Position numbers and translations under genes: made by a program. The notes beneath the pieces are model-generated. The model was given only the letters and a program-made list of their open reading frames with translations, was not told the origin of the DNA and searched no databases. DNA of 64,000 nt from Emmonsiellopsis sp. PD_33. Its lineage: Eukaryota > Ascomycota > Eurotiomycetes > Onygenales > Ajellomycetaceae. This document shows, piece after piece, positions 1 through 13,245 of the stretch (position 1 is the stretch's first letter; every line of letters begins with the position of its first letter). The stretch is from the NCBI GenBank assembly GCA_032988165.1, contig JANTQF010000160.1, positions 1-64,000 of the forward strand, given 5' to 3'.

Positions 1-1348
1 TTCTTCCAGAAAAATGAGAAGGGCGAACGAAGTGACAAAAAGCGGCGAGTGGCATGATCTTTTATCAGGGTTGCATTCAAATTGTCTTAGTTGTTGTTAC
101 TTGGGTAAATCACCCTCCTTCATTGACATGGATTGCTTCAATTGTCTTTTCGCCTTTTTCAGTGCTTCGGAGGGGCAATGTGGTAATATTCCATGTTGGA
201 TATAGATAATGGCATCATTCCATACGAGCCCTTCAAGGAGACCGTTTGCTAAAGATATCCACCCACCAGGCAACTGTTCCAGAGCTAACTAACTAAATTA
301 GTTCCCGAGGTTTTAACTATTTTTAGAGGCTGGAGACTCCATGGGTGGAGGTAAGACAGCAGGCCTCTGCGGTCGGATAGATGAGTCCTTACTGAACAGG
401 ATATGATTATCTAACTGACACTGCCTATCTCGGTTACGTATTGCTTCTCAGGAACCCTGCGGGGAGTAAGTTAGCCTGAAACGAAAAAGGTTGGTTCGTT
501 ACATTTTTTTTAGAGGACGAGTACTAGTTATGCTTTCTTCCCGTATCTTTTTTGTTCTTTTGCTTCTCTCATGCCCCTTCCCTCGTGTTTCCCGCCCAGG
601 GAGAATACGTCTTTGGCCTAGAAGGTTTATTCTAATCACTTTCTTTGGGATGTCAACCTGGACCCCATTCCTAACTACGTCCTACGCTCGGTCTCGAACC
701 ATATAGTTCCTATGTCCAGAACTTTGCGCAAATACCACTTTGGCACTGGATATGGCTGAGCAGGGGGGAGGCACTGCCGCCCCTGTGGATCTATCTAAAG
801 CTGCCTTACTTAACAGTAAATTGTCCAATCTGGGAGCCCATCCCTGTGAGAAACAATGTTCGGGTTTCCATCCTTATATGGATTACACACATCCAAGGAC
901 TGATATCAATGGAGTTACCTGTTTCAGTACAATGCAACCTTTGATTCTGTATAAGTGATATGTGGGAGGAAATGAATAGTTAATTGACCCTGTTTAACTT
1001 AAGGCGTGAAAGGGGGGAAATATCTCTACTTTTTCTTTTAAAGGGTGACTGCGCATATCATTCATTGAGTCCGATGGTTTGCCAGTTAAAGGCTAAATGA
1101 GGTGGACTAAATTAACAGTAAAAGAGGTCAAACAGGGCCCATGTTGAATGGGTAGGAAACATTGTAACCGGAAAGAAAGGCAAGTAAATCTCCTTCAGGG
1201 TTCCCCCTATCAAGCTTGACTGATTCTTTCTGATAATCTCTTGCTTCTAGTTTCCTACCAAGTCCAGTAGTCAGCTTTCACATACTAATCCACATCAATT
1301 TTTCTCACGGCCAAATAGGGGGAAAATTGTCTCCATACCTTCTGCAAT
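1..1348. other. Intergenic, no gene recognised
   Basis: No frame shows a sustained coding pattern, splice-joined domain or RNA gene that I recognise. The right-hand 300 bases would be the 3' flank of the minus-strand gene ending at 1349. Confidence 0.5.
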
Positions 1349-1957
1349 TTACTCCTCGTCACCCACATCATCCTCCCCAGCCATGTCCACTTCCTCACCC
1401 AGGTCCGGTGGTGCAGTAACATACTTCAGTAGGTCATTCGGGATTGCCTCCGCCCCATCACTATCTATAAGACCCCATAATCTGTTTTTATCAACCTCTG
1501 GTGTTGTGCCATTCACCTCAACCCACTTCTCTCCAATCCTGAGCAAGTTTGGTTCCACGCATTTTCCACCTCCTGCTTCTGCTGCTGTGATTCGTTCTGC
1601 TCCATCACCATCAAGAATTCGGCAGTTTCGACACCACTGGACACCATCATACCTCCCGGCCCTGGAGACACAACTACGACCACGACCTGTAGCAACTGTC
1701 CGGGCACAGGGGAATCTCCCACTTCGTCGGTTAGCTATCAGCCGGTCCCCCCGACGGGCGTTGTAAAGTCTTGCGGACTGAGCAGGGATTGTACCGGCAG
1801 TAGCACAGCAATTGCGTTGTCGAATCCGTTGGCAAAATTGGACGAGTCTCTGGCAGCCGTTGCGAGAAAACAAGCCGATATCGACACTTGCGACTGTGCA
1901 GAGAAGGCTGCCCAAGGCAACAGCCATCAGGAGGAGCTTAGCTGGCTGGAAAAGCAT
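1349..1957 (-). CDS. Predicted small secreted Cys-containing protein
   Basis: An uninterrupted frame encodes 202 residues. I start it at the Met at 1957 rather than at an upstream in-frame Met because the sequence from there begins with a typical signal peptide: MLFQPAKLL followed by a hydrophobic core to about residue 23. The middle (about residues 30-115) is rich in Arg and Cys, including RNGCQRLVQFCQR, a CC pair and later single Cys residues that could form disulphides. The C-terminal 30 residues are strongly acidic and end in GDDEE-like sequence. I recognise no family. The Arg-rich middle is unusual for a secreted protein, and a neighbouring frame is also open for 60 codons, so a missed intron or frameshift is possible. 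The secreted assignment rests only on the N-terminus. Confidence 0.45.
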   Translation of the reverse strand: MLFQPAKLLLMAVALGSLLCTVASVDIGLFSRNGCQRLVQFCQRIRQRNCCATAGTIPAQSARLYNARRGDRLIANRRSGRFPCARTVATGRGRSCVSRAGRYDGVQWCRNCRILDGDGAERITAAEAGGGKCVEPNLLRIGEKWVEVNGTTPEVDKNRLWGLIDSDGAEAIPNDLLKYVTAPPDLGEEVDMAGEDDVGDEE

Positions 1958-2630
1958 GTTTGTGTGATTTGATGATTGGAATTGGAGTATGTGTGCTTCA
2001 ATGCTTTTGGCTCGGAAGTGCACTTCAGATACTAATGATATGAAGGACAGGCGCATTCATTAATGACCTCTCTGGATAGGCAGGGAAGGATCTCACTTCC
2101 TTTTTACGCGGAAATTTTCCACCCTTTTAAAGAAAATTCGCCCGGAGCATGCACATATTCCTCCAAAAAATAGGGTATTGCTCAAACCTTCAAATGAGTC
2201 TCATAATGCCAATCTGGTTGGAAAAGCTGGCTGGTGATCTATAAAACGTAAGAGATATTTTCTTTTTCTTGCAATACATCTCGCTGATGTAACAATAATT
2301 TGCAACCCGTAAAGTTTTATGGTGATACAGAAAATATGTTCAGCACTTTCCCTTGAAAAAAGAATGGAAAGAAACTGTCTGATAAGTTTCTTATGGCCAA
2401 TATTAAAACGGCTGGCTAAACAAACTTTCTTCTTTTCCTCGGAGCTTGCCATACCTGGCATCTTTTGATCTATTTGACCAATTGCCAAATATCACACAGA
2501 CTGCCGTTCTTGCAACGCATCTTTCTGCCATGGCTGTGGTTTGCAACCCATTCAGCAAATTGGCCTCGAGGATTAATACGAACACGTATGTTCGACCGCT
2601 TCAACCATGATAGGGGGGCGGAATCAAATA

Positions 2631-2695
2631 GAACCAGCAGACTAGCAGACCAGCAGACACTCAGACCAACAAACACCCAGACCAGCAGACCAGCA
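2631..2695. repeat. Degenerate short tandem repeat (AGACCAGC-like)
   Basis: Imperfect repetition of units such as CAGACCAGC, CAGACTAGC and CAGACACTC over about 65 bases. It keeps open frames on both strands, which explains the short ORFs here. Low-complexity sequence, no function inferred. Confidence 0.7.
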
Positions 2696-2857
2696 TGAAA
2701 TCCTTTCTCCATTTCTACTGGTTGTTATATTTATACTAGGGTGGGAGGTGAGAGGGGGCGCGGAGGGGCCCCTCCCCCCCAGCCTGCCAGGGCAGGAGCT
2801 TCATAGTGTATGTGGCTGGGGAAGACGGAGCAACCCTCCCCCCCGTCTCTCATCACC

Positions 2858-2947
2858 GTGTAGAGCTCTACCGCTGCGCAGGCGTAGAGCATTCTTCTAT
2901 ATAGCGAGGTTAATAACCATTCAACAGAGGTATAGGTGTAGAGCTCT
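2858..2947. repeat. Duplicated 12-mer GTGTAGAGCTCT, 78 bp apart
   Basis: GTGTAGAGCTCT occurs at 2858-2869 and again at 2936-2947, with a related GCGTAGAGC at about 2883 between them. The core TAGAGCTCTA is palindromic in the first copy. This may be the edge of a decayed repeat. I see no terminal repeat pair or target duplication. Confidence 0.4.
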
Positions 2948-5900
2948 CACCACTGTGTAGTGTCAGAGGTCAGATTGTTTTCGGCGGAACGTGGTGGTTA
3001 AGAGGAAATAACAGGAGGGTGGAATCCAAAAGTTATGATATCCCAAAAGGGCTATTTTTTTTTTGTGTGCTGGAAAGCCATCAAATTCCGCTATGAATCC
3101 TTGCTGTCTTATAATTCGCAGAAAAAAAAATAACAATAAAAGTACGGAGTAAAGAATCTCACTGACCACAAGCCACATGCCCTAAAGTTTCGTTTTGACT
3201 ATTTCTCTTATTTCAAAGTCGAAACAGTTTGATCCCTTCAGTTTCAGCATTGTCAAAGTTTTTGACATGTGCTCTGCGATTTCTAACTTCCCTAGTTACA
3301 GGGCAAAAGACATTAGCTTTAACAAGAAGGTGATACAATCGGATCATCAATCCATGTTAAACGGTTGCTTTGGGGTTTTGAGGTAAAATGGGACAAGGTC
3401 AGACCATAATTGCTGGCATTCTCAGTGGTCTTTGCTTCGATCTAGACTTGGGCTTCCTTTCCCATGCTCTCTACCATGAAAGTCTGTTTAGCTAGTTATA
3501 TCAATTATCAGGAGGAGGGAAGGTCGAAGAGGGAATCCTTGAAGCAGGAGAGTAAGAATATGCAAAAAAAGAAATGGCATCGTATTGCGGAATCTCAAAT
3601 GAAATCCCGCACGACTAGGATTAACTTATTAAACAGAGAGAACAATTTAAATAAGAATAGCAAGAAGAATAACCTCCCCCCAGTCATATCACACAAATTT
3701 TCGTGTAAAATTTTTTTACACAGGTCTTCTGTGACCATTACCCCCAACCCCCCAACCCCCCCACCCCTTTTAGTCAACTACCAGCTCCATAATTTACGAT
3801 GGATTTTCTTCTTCCATCCGTAATACGACGAACCTACTATCTAGAATGCTCGTTTAACTCACTCGCACAATTGTACTCCACGTGGTCGACCTGACTCCCT
3901 TACCAATCACCTAGCCATCTGTTGCAGGGCTGGACCTTTCGCCTACATCCGCAACTACGAAAACGGGGTTGTTCGGGGTTGGATTCGTGGTGTCTTCTTT
4001 CAGCTCGAGATTAATCTCAGCCCCCCAGTTCCAGAAGTATCCGGAAGCCTACAATGACAACAACTTGGCAACCACCCCGGATCTAGGCATTCTTGAAAAC
4101 TGTCAGTGATTTCGAATACGACCTTGTGAACACAACTTCATGCTTTACTCTCGCTGCATACGCCGTTGGCTATCATGGTGGCTATGTGTGATTGTCGTAT
4201 ATAAGTGAGTAGTTATGCCTTTCTTTGGGATATTCTGCGGTTTCGGCGTTAGGGTCGGAAAGAAGATAATAAGTCCGATCGATATATGGCGATGACCTGG
4301 CCGGATGACAATCCAGTTCGATTTTGAAAGTCAGGAGTGGTGGTGATCGGAGTTTGAAGGAAAGGAATCTATTTGTTGATGCCTGGTGGGATGTTGTTAT
4401 TTCATGCGAGGAAATTGGTTTGGCGGGGTAAATGAGGGGCAGTATGAAATGCGAGGAGACGAAGTATATCCCTGGCCACAGCCTCAAAATTGATGCGCCG
4501 TCCGATTTGCATCCTTACCCTGATTCCTAGTGGTTCGCTCGCGTGAGTATATTGTTTCTCTTGCTGATGTGGCCGCGGCCTTGCTCGATGATCCATTTAA
4601 ATGGAAGTAGCTGTGTTTGATGGGTAGGGGATGGGGAGCGGGAGCAGTTTGCGGAAGTGAAGGCCACCGCCAAGGGCCAAGGGGGGTTCATGGGTCAGAT
4701 TTATAATTGCATTTTGCGAACTATCAAGTTTGACAATACTACTGGAAGGGATACTAGTCTATGCATCGGGTTTGGTGTTGTTGTTAGAATTGTTGGATTT
4801 ATACTTTTATCTGACATAGATGTATGCATTAAACTATCTGTGGTGACGTCTGTAAAAAGTTCATGCAGCCGCAGGGGTACACCACATGATGCATGACGCT
4901 CGAAGTGGATGAGACTAGATCAAGGCGATGTACAAAATTGCAGCGTTGGTTTTTGAGCTGCATCATGCGCCGCCCTCTTACCTGCAGATTGGCGTTCTTT
5001 TTTTAGGCTTTTGTTATATCCACCCGGTGCGAGTCAAGTAGATTAATGTGAATAGTCAATTTTAAAATGAATTTTTCGGTTGGTTGTAAGCACCTCCCTA
5101 TCAGTTCAGCCCGTGGGCGTAAATATGGGCACAAGACTTAGTTACCAGTAGCGATCTTGATACTCCCCAAGCGTAAGGTCCACCCCCACGGAATTTGCTC
5201 ACTCTTGGCCTATTAATGCCCCCTTGCCCCGGGGATGCAAAACGGGGGCTGATATCCTATTTTGTCCCGAGCCATTCCCGAGCTCCGTGTCATGATCTGT
5301 GGCAATGTCGTACGATGCTGGGGATAAACCTCTGAGCCTCAAGGCGTATTGGCTCGGATATTGAATTAGGCGACCAATCCCGGTGCCTTAGCTTTCCCGA
5401 AACAAGATAGTTCTAGACAGCAATGCACCAATACCTACTTGTAGCATCTTCGAGAACATCAGTTGGGGAAACAGAGATAGAACCAGGTGGGGACCCAAGA
5501 ACGATAAGGCTGAGAAACACCACGCGGCTAGAAACGCACTCTAATTGGAAAACAAAGTATAAATTGCTCAGCTTTAGGCAGCAAGGAGGGACTTCTCCCT
5601 TAAGCCTCGTCTTGGGCGCTATAACAAGCATGCTGATTGCGTGCAAGATAAAACGGGGAAACGGAATGAGCATTTGGGGCGTTTGCCGTACTCGCGAAGT
5701 TTCGCGGGGCATCGCGAAAAAGTCGCGCACCGAAAGTATTATTGGTTTTGGAAGCCACTCTTCCCTCTAATAAGGCGTAAACCGTCGATAAGCGCCGGGC
5801 GCTATAAAGTCTTTTGGCTGGATAAAATGGACCCTTATGTCCCCACTCGAAACGCGAACCAGGCTGTCGGGATTTTGTTTGCAGGGGAGCATAGGCCACA

Positions 5901-8900
5901 GTAAGCCTATCTCTAAGGCAAACGCTCAGCTAAGGCTCAAGATATCTGAATCCCAATGCACTCGTCCGATGACCACCTTAACGATCAACCAGCTGTATGA
6001 GTAACCGTGGGCAAGGAGTGATAGGTAGATATTGCTTCGTTTGGGAACTGCCTGTCTGTGTTGTATCCGTTGGTCCGTAGCGGAAGCTGCGGAAGGCACC
6101 TTAAAGTTAGGGTGCGCATGATGACTCTGGGAAAGGCAATAGAGTGGTGTGTCTAGGAGCCGTGTTTATCATAAACAGCCTGGGTGTACATACTTTTGCT
6201 TAGTCTGGCATCCGTTTGTAAACTTAGCATCACGAGGTCGGAAGCATAGAAGCCCGCGCAAGGCAAAATGAATCCTTGAATCCTCGATGATGTCATGCTG
6301 GTTTCGCTCATATTCTCCATTGGAACAATGAATCCCAGTGAAATGGTAAAAGAAAGTGGAGGCTGCATCCTAACAAAGAGATCGAGATGCTAATCCACAA
6401 ATGGAAAGCGACTCCCCTCGAGCTTTTCCATTCAAGTTGGTTTTTGTGTGTATGGGGAGGGCAATCGTTTCACTGTCATAGAGAATATGCGAATCTGACT
6501 GCGATTCCATAGATTGCGCTTCACAAATAATACTAGTAGTATTGGCGGTGGTGGAACATAGTAACGTAACCTGCAAGGCCACCAGGTACTTCGAAGGCCG
6601 GCTGTCGGGTTTCGGGTTTTGAACCCACCTCCTTTCATTTGCGGCTGATGGTTCGGGACCTTGTATGTCGCGCATTTCACGATGTTTCCGGGCGATTACG
6701 CACTGCCACAACCAAATGACAACGGCATTAGAGGTTAGCACGGAGTGAGTTATGATACGGGAGAGAATATCATCGGCCTATTAATGGCAAGGGCTGCAAG
6801 AAGTACTGGTTCCTGCATTGGAACATCCCAACGTGGGGAATACAGCCTGAGACATATTGTGTCACTTACTACTGTAGTACCAAAATGCCCAGAGACTCGT
6901 GCGCGATAATTAACCGAGAGGCGGTATGAGATTTATGGTCGCCTTGTTGCCTGACCGGGTAACCATAATCCAACCCTGGGCGGGAATGTGCTGCATATAT
7001 ATGTCAAATCAGGAAAAACTTGTGTTTATTCCCCTCCTTGCCCAGATCAAGTTCTAAGACATTGAATGATATTTTCTCGGATAACTGTTGTCGGAATGTG
7101 AAGCCTCAAAATCATATGACTGTAGCGATATGCATAGAATCTTGGACTGGGTGCATGGTGTGTGGTAACATTGGAGGTTCAAGCTTGACGTCGCGATAAG
7201 TCCTACCTTAGTGGGTTGGGTCATCGCGTTAAACACTTAGTTATCAGATCTGGCGCGAACATTGGTAATGATACCGTTTCATCTGGGAACAGGGAAAGAA
7301 TAGGTACGGAATATTTGACTGACAGTTGTCCCAAAGCTATGGCGTCATAGCAACGTAGAACGCCAAACCGGGAATACATTTGACGGCTCTTCGCCGTATT
7401 TTCCGAGTTACAATCTTCGTGTCAATGGAAAGGAAAGAGAGACGGGAACAATCTCAACATCCATTTCGGGTACCATGGTCCATCTCGGGGGTAACCTCCT
7501 GTAATCCCGGTACCGATAACGTTGTGCGAAGACATGGAGGGACGGAATTAAGGAGATATGAGGTTATCTCCACAGCAAGCTGCAACATTTCGCATCTCTC
7601 TTGCGCCGTCATTTGACCAATTGGTGTCAGTGTGGAAGTATTCAATCGATAGATGGATGGTCTTGCAGAAAAAAGGCACCGAATGTTGCAAGCTGCTGGA
7701 CGAGGAGATAATAAAGTCACGAATCAATTTAGAGTTATCACGAGAAAACGGAATTAGTCCAGCCGCCAGGCTCCCAAAATCGACAACTCTGCATCTCAAT
7801 GTTCGATTAAACATCATCCCGCAGGTCGAAAAATGGGCATGTAAGTCTTTGACGCTTTCGAGAAAATAATAAATCGATCAGTACGTTGCGAAAAGAACGA
7901 CAAGGCAAGCTCACAAATATCCAGTTCAACAAATTCCAGATCCAAGGTAATGGCAGTGCATGGTGTTGTCAGTTTCGGCCCCCATCAGTGGCGAAACCAT
8001 GGTTATAAATGATCGATCATCTTTGTTTCGAAAGGCTGGTTCGGCGTCTCGCATAGGAAGCTTCTCCCGCAAGAGCGGTGTGATGAATATCCAGATAATC
8101 AGATCTTATCGGACCGTTTTCCATCAGATCTGTGGCTTGCTGCCTTGTGCGCTCAGACGCTAAGTAAAAAGTCGGGATTTCAAAATTTGATGTATCAGAG
8201 AATCCAGTTACCTGCATCTGGAGGGTACTATGAATGAATACCCAAAACCACAAACAAAATAAGGATTGGTGGCTGTTCCTCATCAACTGCAAGGCATCTG
8301 AGCAAACAATGCCCCCGCACCCGTATTGCGACAATTGAACCACTCCTTTGCGGTCGTAGACCGCTATTTCTTTGAAGGCAGGAGACAGCCGTTTTCATCC
8401 GTGCTGTTCATATAGAATCAGTCGCGCTGTTTGACCAACACCCGCTTCCTTACTTACCGCCGCCGATAAAGGAGGAGAGAGGAAGGAAGCCAATGATCTT
8501 GGCTCTTGGTTGTTCTGCCCATACTGAATCTGGTGAATGGTGAACCTGCTCGGGAGTGGGCACTGGGAGGTGGCGTCAAAATAAGCGCAGAACGGCCCCA
8601 CAAATAGGTGGGTCCCTTTCCCGCCAAAGTGTGGTTCGCCTAAATAACCTTAAATAGACACACGCTTGCATTCGTTGAGGCACCAATCACAAGGTCCTGC
8701 TTTGGGATCCGGTAATCAAGAAGGAATATGACGCTTCATATCTGGAAAATGTATCTTTCAATCTGGAGTCGTGATGCTGAGAGACCATTCTTGATTCCTG
8801 AGCCCACAGGGATTCTCGATTAAGCCTTATTAGTTCTGAGTCAGCCTTATGCTCATTGCTCAATGGGCGCACTCCATGCTGTCCTTGACGAACTCTGAAC

Positions 8901-11900
8901 AGATTCAATCCAACCATCCAGAGATAGTAAGACTGTGCATGTTTGACAAACCAATTTTTGAATGATGCGGGGGAAAGTATCCACAGAACAATGAAAGAGG
9001 GGGGTGTACGATGATTGGGCCAATTGACGGGCTAGCGACATGAAACAACCAATTCGTTGCCTGATTCCTTCCAACTTCCCCACATTGCATGCCCCACCAC
9101 TAGAACTTCTCCTTGGACCAAAATAATAACCGATCATGAAAATAAAAATGAAAAATTTCCACCACGTCTTAAAGCATCATGGTTATAAAATGTGCTAGTT
9201 TGGTGAACAGTAACCTCAGAGGAGGAAGTATCATGTACTGTACAACTGAAAATGGGCCTCGTGGCTGGCTAGGCTAGCGAGGGAGTGGGGGCCAATTTGG
9301 TTTGTCCTTGGGGGGCTTTGATTGGCCAGCTGGTCAAGCTTCTGCGGATGCTGTGCCACTGGCCAATCGGATTAGGCTAGTTATCAGGCAACCACTACTA
9401 CTGGATGTTCTATGGGACTCCTCGGCTGCATACAAGTACATAGGACTGCCTGCTGCAGGAGTCTTAAGATCTGCCTGTGGAGAAATTGCATTCTACATTG
9501 TTTGAGGCACCAGGCGTTTGGGAAATTTCTCCTCCGACAATTGAATTTGTGGGGAGGTTGGAGGGAGATAAATCATTTACACTCTGTATTTCCACCCTGC
9601 TTCCTCGGAAGAATAGTCCTGAAGGAAGTGCCTAAGGTAGTAGTTAATAGGGGACGTGAATACTTAATTACATCAACTACCCACATATTTTCCTCCAGAG
9701 GGCATTGGATTGGCTCACAAAGGGTTCTACACCGCCATGGGAAATGGCATGGTGGGCATACTAAGACCCGACAATTAATGGCGTAATGCCACTAGACGCC
9801 TCGCCTTGGAACCTCTTCATTGTCATTCCCACAAAATCCATTCTCCATGCGATGATGGTGGATTGGACGGGGAGACAGTAAACCAGCATCCGTCCAGGGG
9901 ATGGGGTGAAGCATCATCCCGGTGCTAGCACTTGCGTCCGGATGCGGCCCGCTTTCCCCCCTTACCCCTATGGTAAGCTTTAAACATGGAGCGGAAAACC
10001 CGGCATCGGCAAGGGAATTCGGAGGTTGAGCGCATGTCGATTGCCTACGCTAGAGGCGGGGTTAAAGGGATATCCGGGTATGATCTCCAAAGACCAAATT
10101 TGTAACGGGACCTGAGCTGTTATAAGATCCCCGAGCCGGGTTTCTTTGCCGGAGGCTGCTTTGCGGATAAGCCGAATTTTTACCTTGAGGTCATCGTTAC
10201 TCCTTTAGTTAGCCAGGGGGCATTAGGTCTCAGTGCCTTGTCGGAGTCGAGAAAAATTCTCCGCGTAAACGCCCGGATTCAGGCGCGAATAGGGAGTACA
10301 ATTCATCCATCCATCCAGGGTTCTGTCTCAACGAAGCAAGCTTAGCCTCTAGGCCGCATAGAGCTTCTTCTCGGAAATAAATTTCCTAGGACATCAACAG
10401 CAAGGCAACCCCCCATACCCAGCATAGGAGGGCAAAGAGATGTATTGCCCTCATCGCCTGGGGCGGTATCCCAGACAGGATAAATATTCCCCGTTGGCCT
10501 GGAAGTGGAAGTCCGTCTCGTCGGAATTAGAGCTTGGACCGACGTTCGCGATGATGCGACGAGTAAAAGGATCTCTTTGGTTCTTCGCATCAATCGCCGT
10601 ATTTTCTATCAATGACAACTTAACCAGCAAAGCAGCGACGCCTTGCCATCTCATCCTACATCGTTCGCGGACTAACGGATGAAAATAATAGTTACAGCCT
10701 GCCTACCTGTCAGGTATAATTGGCAGGGCTGTGTTCGCAACTAAATATAAGGCATGCATCAAGGAGGAGCAGAAAAAAATGGCTCTTCGGAGAGAAAGAG
10801 AAAAAGGGGGGGAGATGAGAAAATTATGTGTTCCATAAGGCAGGAGTGCCTTACGAATACCCAATGTAAGGCGGCCGGGACAGGGAGAAAAAGCCAATGG
10901 AAAATATTGCCCAAGGCGATTTTGTTTTAGTGCTGGGGTTTTACCCCGACCTCGACACTATGATTGGGAACTCGTTTGCCCTAGCGATGGGCGTGAAGGT
11001 CGAATGATAACCGTTGGTAGTCTGTAAAAACTATGGATGGTGCTGACAACTGTACAGGCCCACGCAGGGAGACGCAAGAGTCCAATACATACTCGACTCT
11101 AAAGTACGAAGAAGAGAACTAGCATCGTAGATCTCCCATTGACTAGGGAAAGAAAATCCTCCAACTTGCTGTGTCATGCGCGGGGTTCTCTATCACGAGG
11201 ATAGAGCTTTGAGAAAACACGCGTAAATAGTATGGTAGATCACCATACCCATTGATTGGGGATGCATTTTGAGGCCCTGTTTTCCACAAGGCCTTGATAA
11301 AGTAACCAAGTTGGCAAGCAGGAAGGCATACTCCAGTTTTTGTAGAGTCTTGAAAAAATCTTGTTCTTGCGCCTTGGGTTTGGTCATCGGACAGTAACAG
11401 GATCCGGAATAACATTAGACAATCCCGTAGGCCACTAATATCGTCTCGATTCTTTTTTCCTGTCGAATCGAGGCCGCAGGCGTCGCTATTCAGCCACAAG
11501 GCATCCTATTGTATACCAGCACTCCGTAGTATCGAACGAGCTAGATTCTGGGATGGGTGGAGAGAGAGAATGATGAGTTGGTTTTGTTGGAAAGAATGAA
11601 GTCATCTGCTTGTTTCTCTCCCGTCCCGCCGCAATTCTAAAGACTGGGATAAAGTTCCAATGTTGCCTGAGGCACGCCCGTGCAGATTAAGTCTTCGGGC
11701 GAGCAATTGGAATGCGGGGTAGTAATGGACAAGCTGAAGGCGTGTTTAGTAATTAGTTAATTGGTCGGGCTAACAATAGGAACAAGCGTGGGCCACAGGG
11801 CAAGCAAGGGCAAGTGCCTCATTTTATATACACCTAGGGAATTCTGATAAATTGGATATGCAATTGCTGCTGACCCAGATACGTGCCCGTGTACTATGCT

Positions 11901-12593
11901 ATGGGCATTAATTTCATTATGGACTAACTTGGTTTCAGGGAGGGCGACATTGGCGCCCGCAGTTCATCCTGGGCATGGACCGATAGTTATGTCCCAAGAA
12001 CTATGTTTACTCTCAGCGCCCCGTCTGAACTATCACATTTCAATGTCCTTATTGCGGCGTCATCCTTAAGGCTGAAGAGGTCGAAGGTCAGGCAAGAGGA
12101 GAATGCCAGGAAAATGTCTTAACGTGCCTCTGCAATGAGGCTCTTGTGGGTTCACAAGATCAGCTCTTTCTCGAAGGAAAGGGGGCGGATGACACCCGAT
12201 ACAGGTAGAATTTTCTAGATTCGGCATCTGGCAGCCTCCGTCAAAGCACAGGGCTGAGGAACTTACTGCCTATTTATGTATAACTCACGAAAAAGGGTAT
12301 GGACCGTTACGGACGCCGCACGGGCCTACAGCGAGCGGCTCATGCAGGCGCACAATGTGGATGAGTGGCCCCCAGAAACATAAAAGGCTGCTGATAGATG
12401 TTCGGATAGTTCGCCACTTCTAGGAATGTTCCATCGACAGACAAAGAGAGGTTTTTGTGTCGATGGGACAAGACCGAGACTGCGAATATCGAACATCGAA
12501 CATCGACGGGAAGCTCCTCCGTGCGTGCTTCGTAACTTCGCGGGCTAGCTCTTCCATAGACGCGCGTGTGATGCAAGGGGGGTAGGGCCCGGG

Positions 12594-12601
12594 TATATAA
12601 A
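12594..12601 (+). promoter_or_regulatory. Candidate TATA box (TATATAAA)
   Basis: TATATAAA sits in a GC-rich setting (GGGCCCGGG immediately upstream), the usual look of a core promoter. The first ATG-led frames downstream are short (see 12746-12853), and the Est1-like gene starts 645 bases further on. What it drives, if anything, is not clear. Confidence 0.3.
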
Positions 12602-12745
12602 GGCAACACCCGTCCGTGAATATTCTGGAAAAGTCCTCTCTTCGACACCAGCCTCATCCCGTGGGAATGCTCCGCACCAGCTCGACAGACCAGGAATTCA
12701 GTTAGCAGCAACTCTCCGTTCCGGCAAGTGTAATAGACGAGGACG

Positions 12746-12853
12746 ATGCCTGGAGAGAAGGACGACAGCGAGAAGGGAGATATGTATGTACAAGGCTGGG
12801 AGGGTCAACCACGGCTCATAGTGGGCGGTGCTGGGGGTCCGGTTGGGGCATAA
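12746..12853 (+). CDS. Small ORF (35 residues) downstream of a TATA box
   Basis: An ATG-led frame beginning MPGEKDDSEKGD and ending GGPVGA lies 145 bases past a good TATA box. It is charged at the N-terminus and Gly-rich at the C-terminus. No family is recognised, and short frames of this size arise by chance, so this is a weak call recorded for completeness. It could also belong to the 5' leader of the Est1-like gene. Confidence 0.12.
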   Translation: MPGEKDDSEKGDMYVQGWEGQPRLIVGGAGGPVGA

Positions 12854-13245
12854 CAGCGGGCAGTCCGCAAATGGTTCGCCACAATAAAAGGCAGAGCGTG
12901 CAGGGTGGGTGGTGCATGGCGTGGCGGCAGAAACGGTGGTAGCCGGGAGCCTAGTCGGGGATTCGCCAGCCCGGGATTCGGTGGTCGCCCTATGTCACTA
13001 GTACGAAACATGGCAGCGATTTAGATAAATTAGATGACCAACTCCCCCGTTTATTCTGGGACATCATCGATCTCAAGAAGCAATTGTGGTTTTGTTTTGT
13101 TGATCAAGGCCAATCCGCTGCTGCCTCCATCTGCTCTCCCGTTGGTCCCCAATTGCGCCCAGAGCAGTTGCTACACCATTCCTCTCTCTCTCTTTATTAT
13201 AGAAAAATTATTATATTTATAATTCTTGATAAGACCTCTGTTTCT

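Larger units (their letters stand above)
1958..13245. other. Long gene-poor stretch (11.3 kb)
   Basis: I looked for long frames, splice-joined exons and known motifs on both strands and found no supportable gene. Open frames here are short (mostly under 125 codons), often overlap on both strands and show no conserved motif. Contents that can be named are a CAGACCAGCAGA-like simple repeat near 2.63 kb, a duplicated 12-mer near 2.86 kb, a C-rich tract near 3.74 kb, a coding-like remnant near 3.93-4.13 kb and a TATA box with a small ORF near 12.6-12.85 kb. CpG is present at ordinary density, so this is not the CpG-depleted transposon type seen at the right end of the window. Confidence 0.5.

Noticed and set aside
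1383..1766. 127-codon plus-strand frame overlapping the minus-strand secreted protein
   Set aside because: It is antisense to the better minus-strand frame, has no motif and is Ser/Pro/Arg-rich as expected of a shadow.
5423..10593. LLVASSRTSV occurring in frames at 5.44 kb (plus) and about 10.55 kb (minus)
   Set aside because: The match is only ten residues, the DNA agrees at about 21 of 29 bases, and neither side extends. Probably coincidence.
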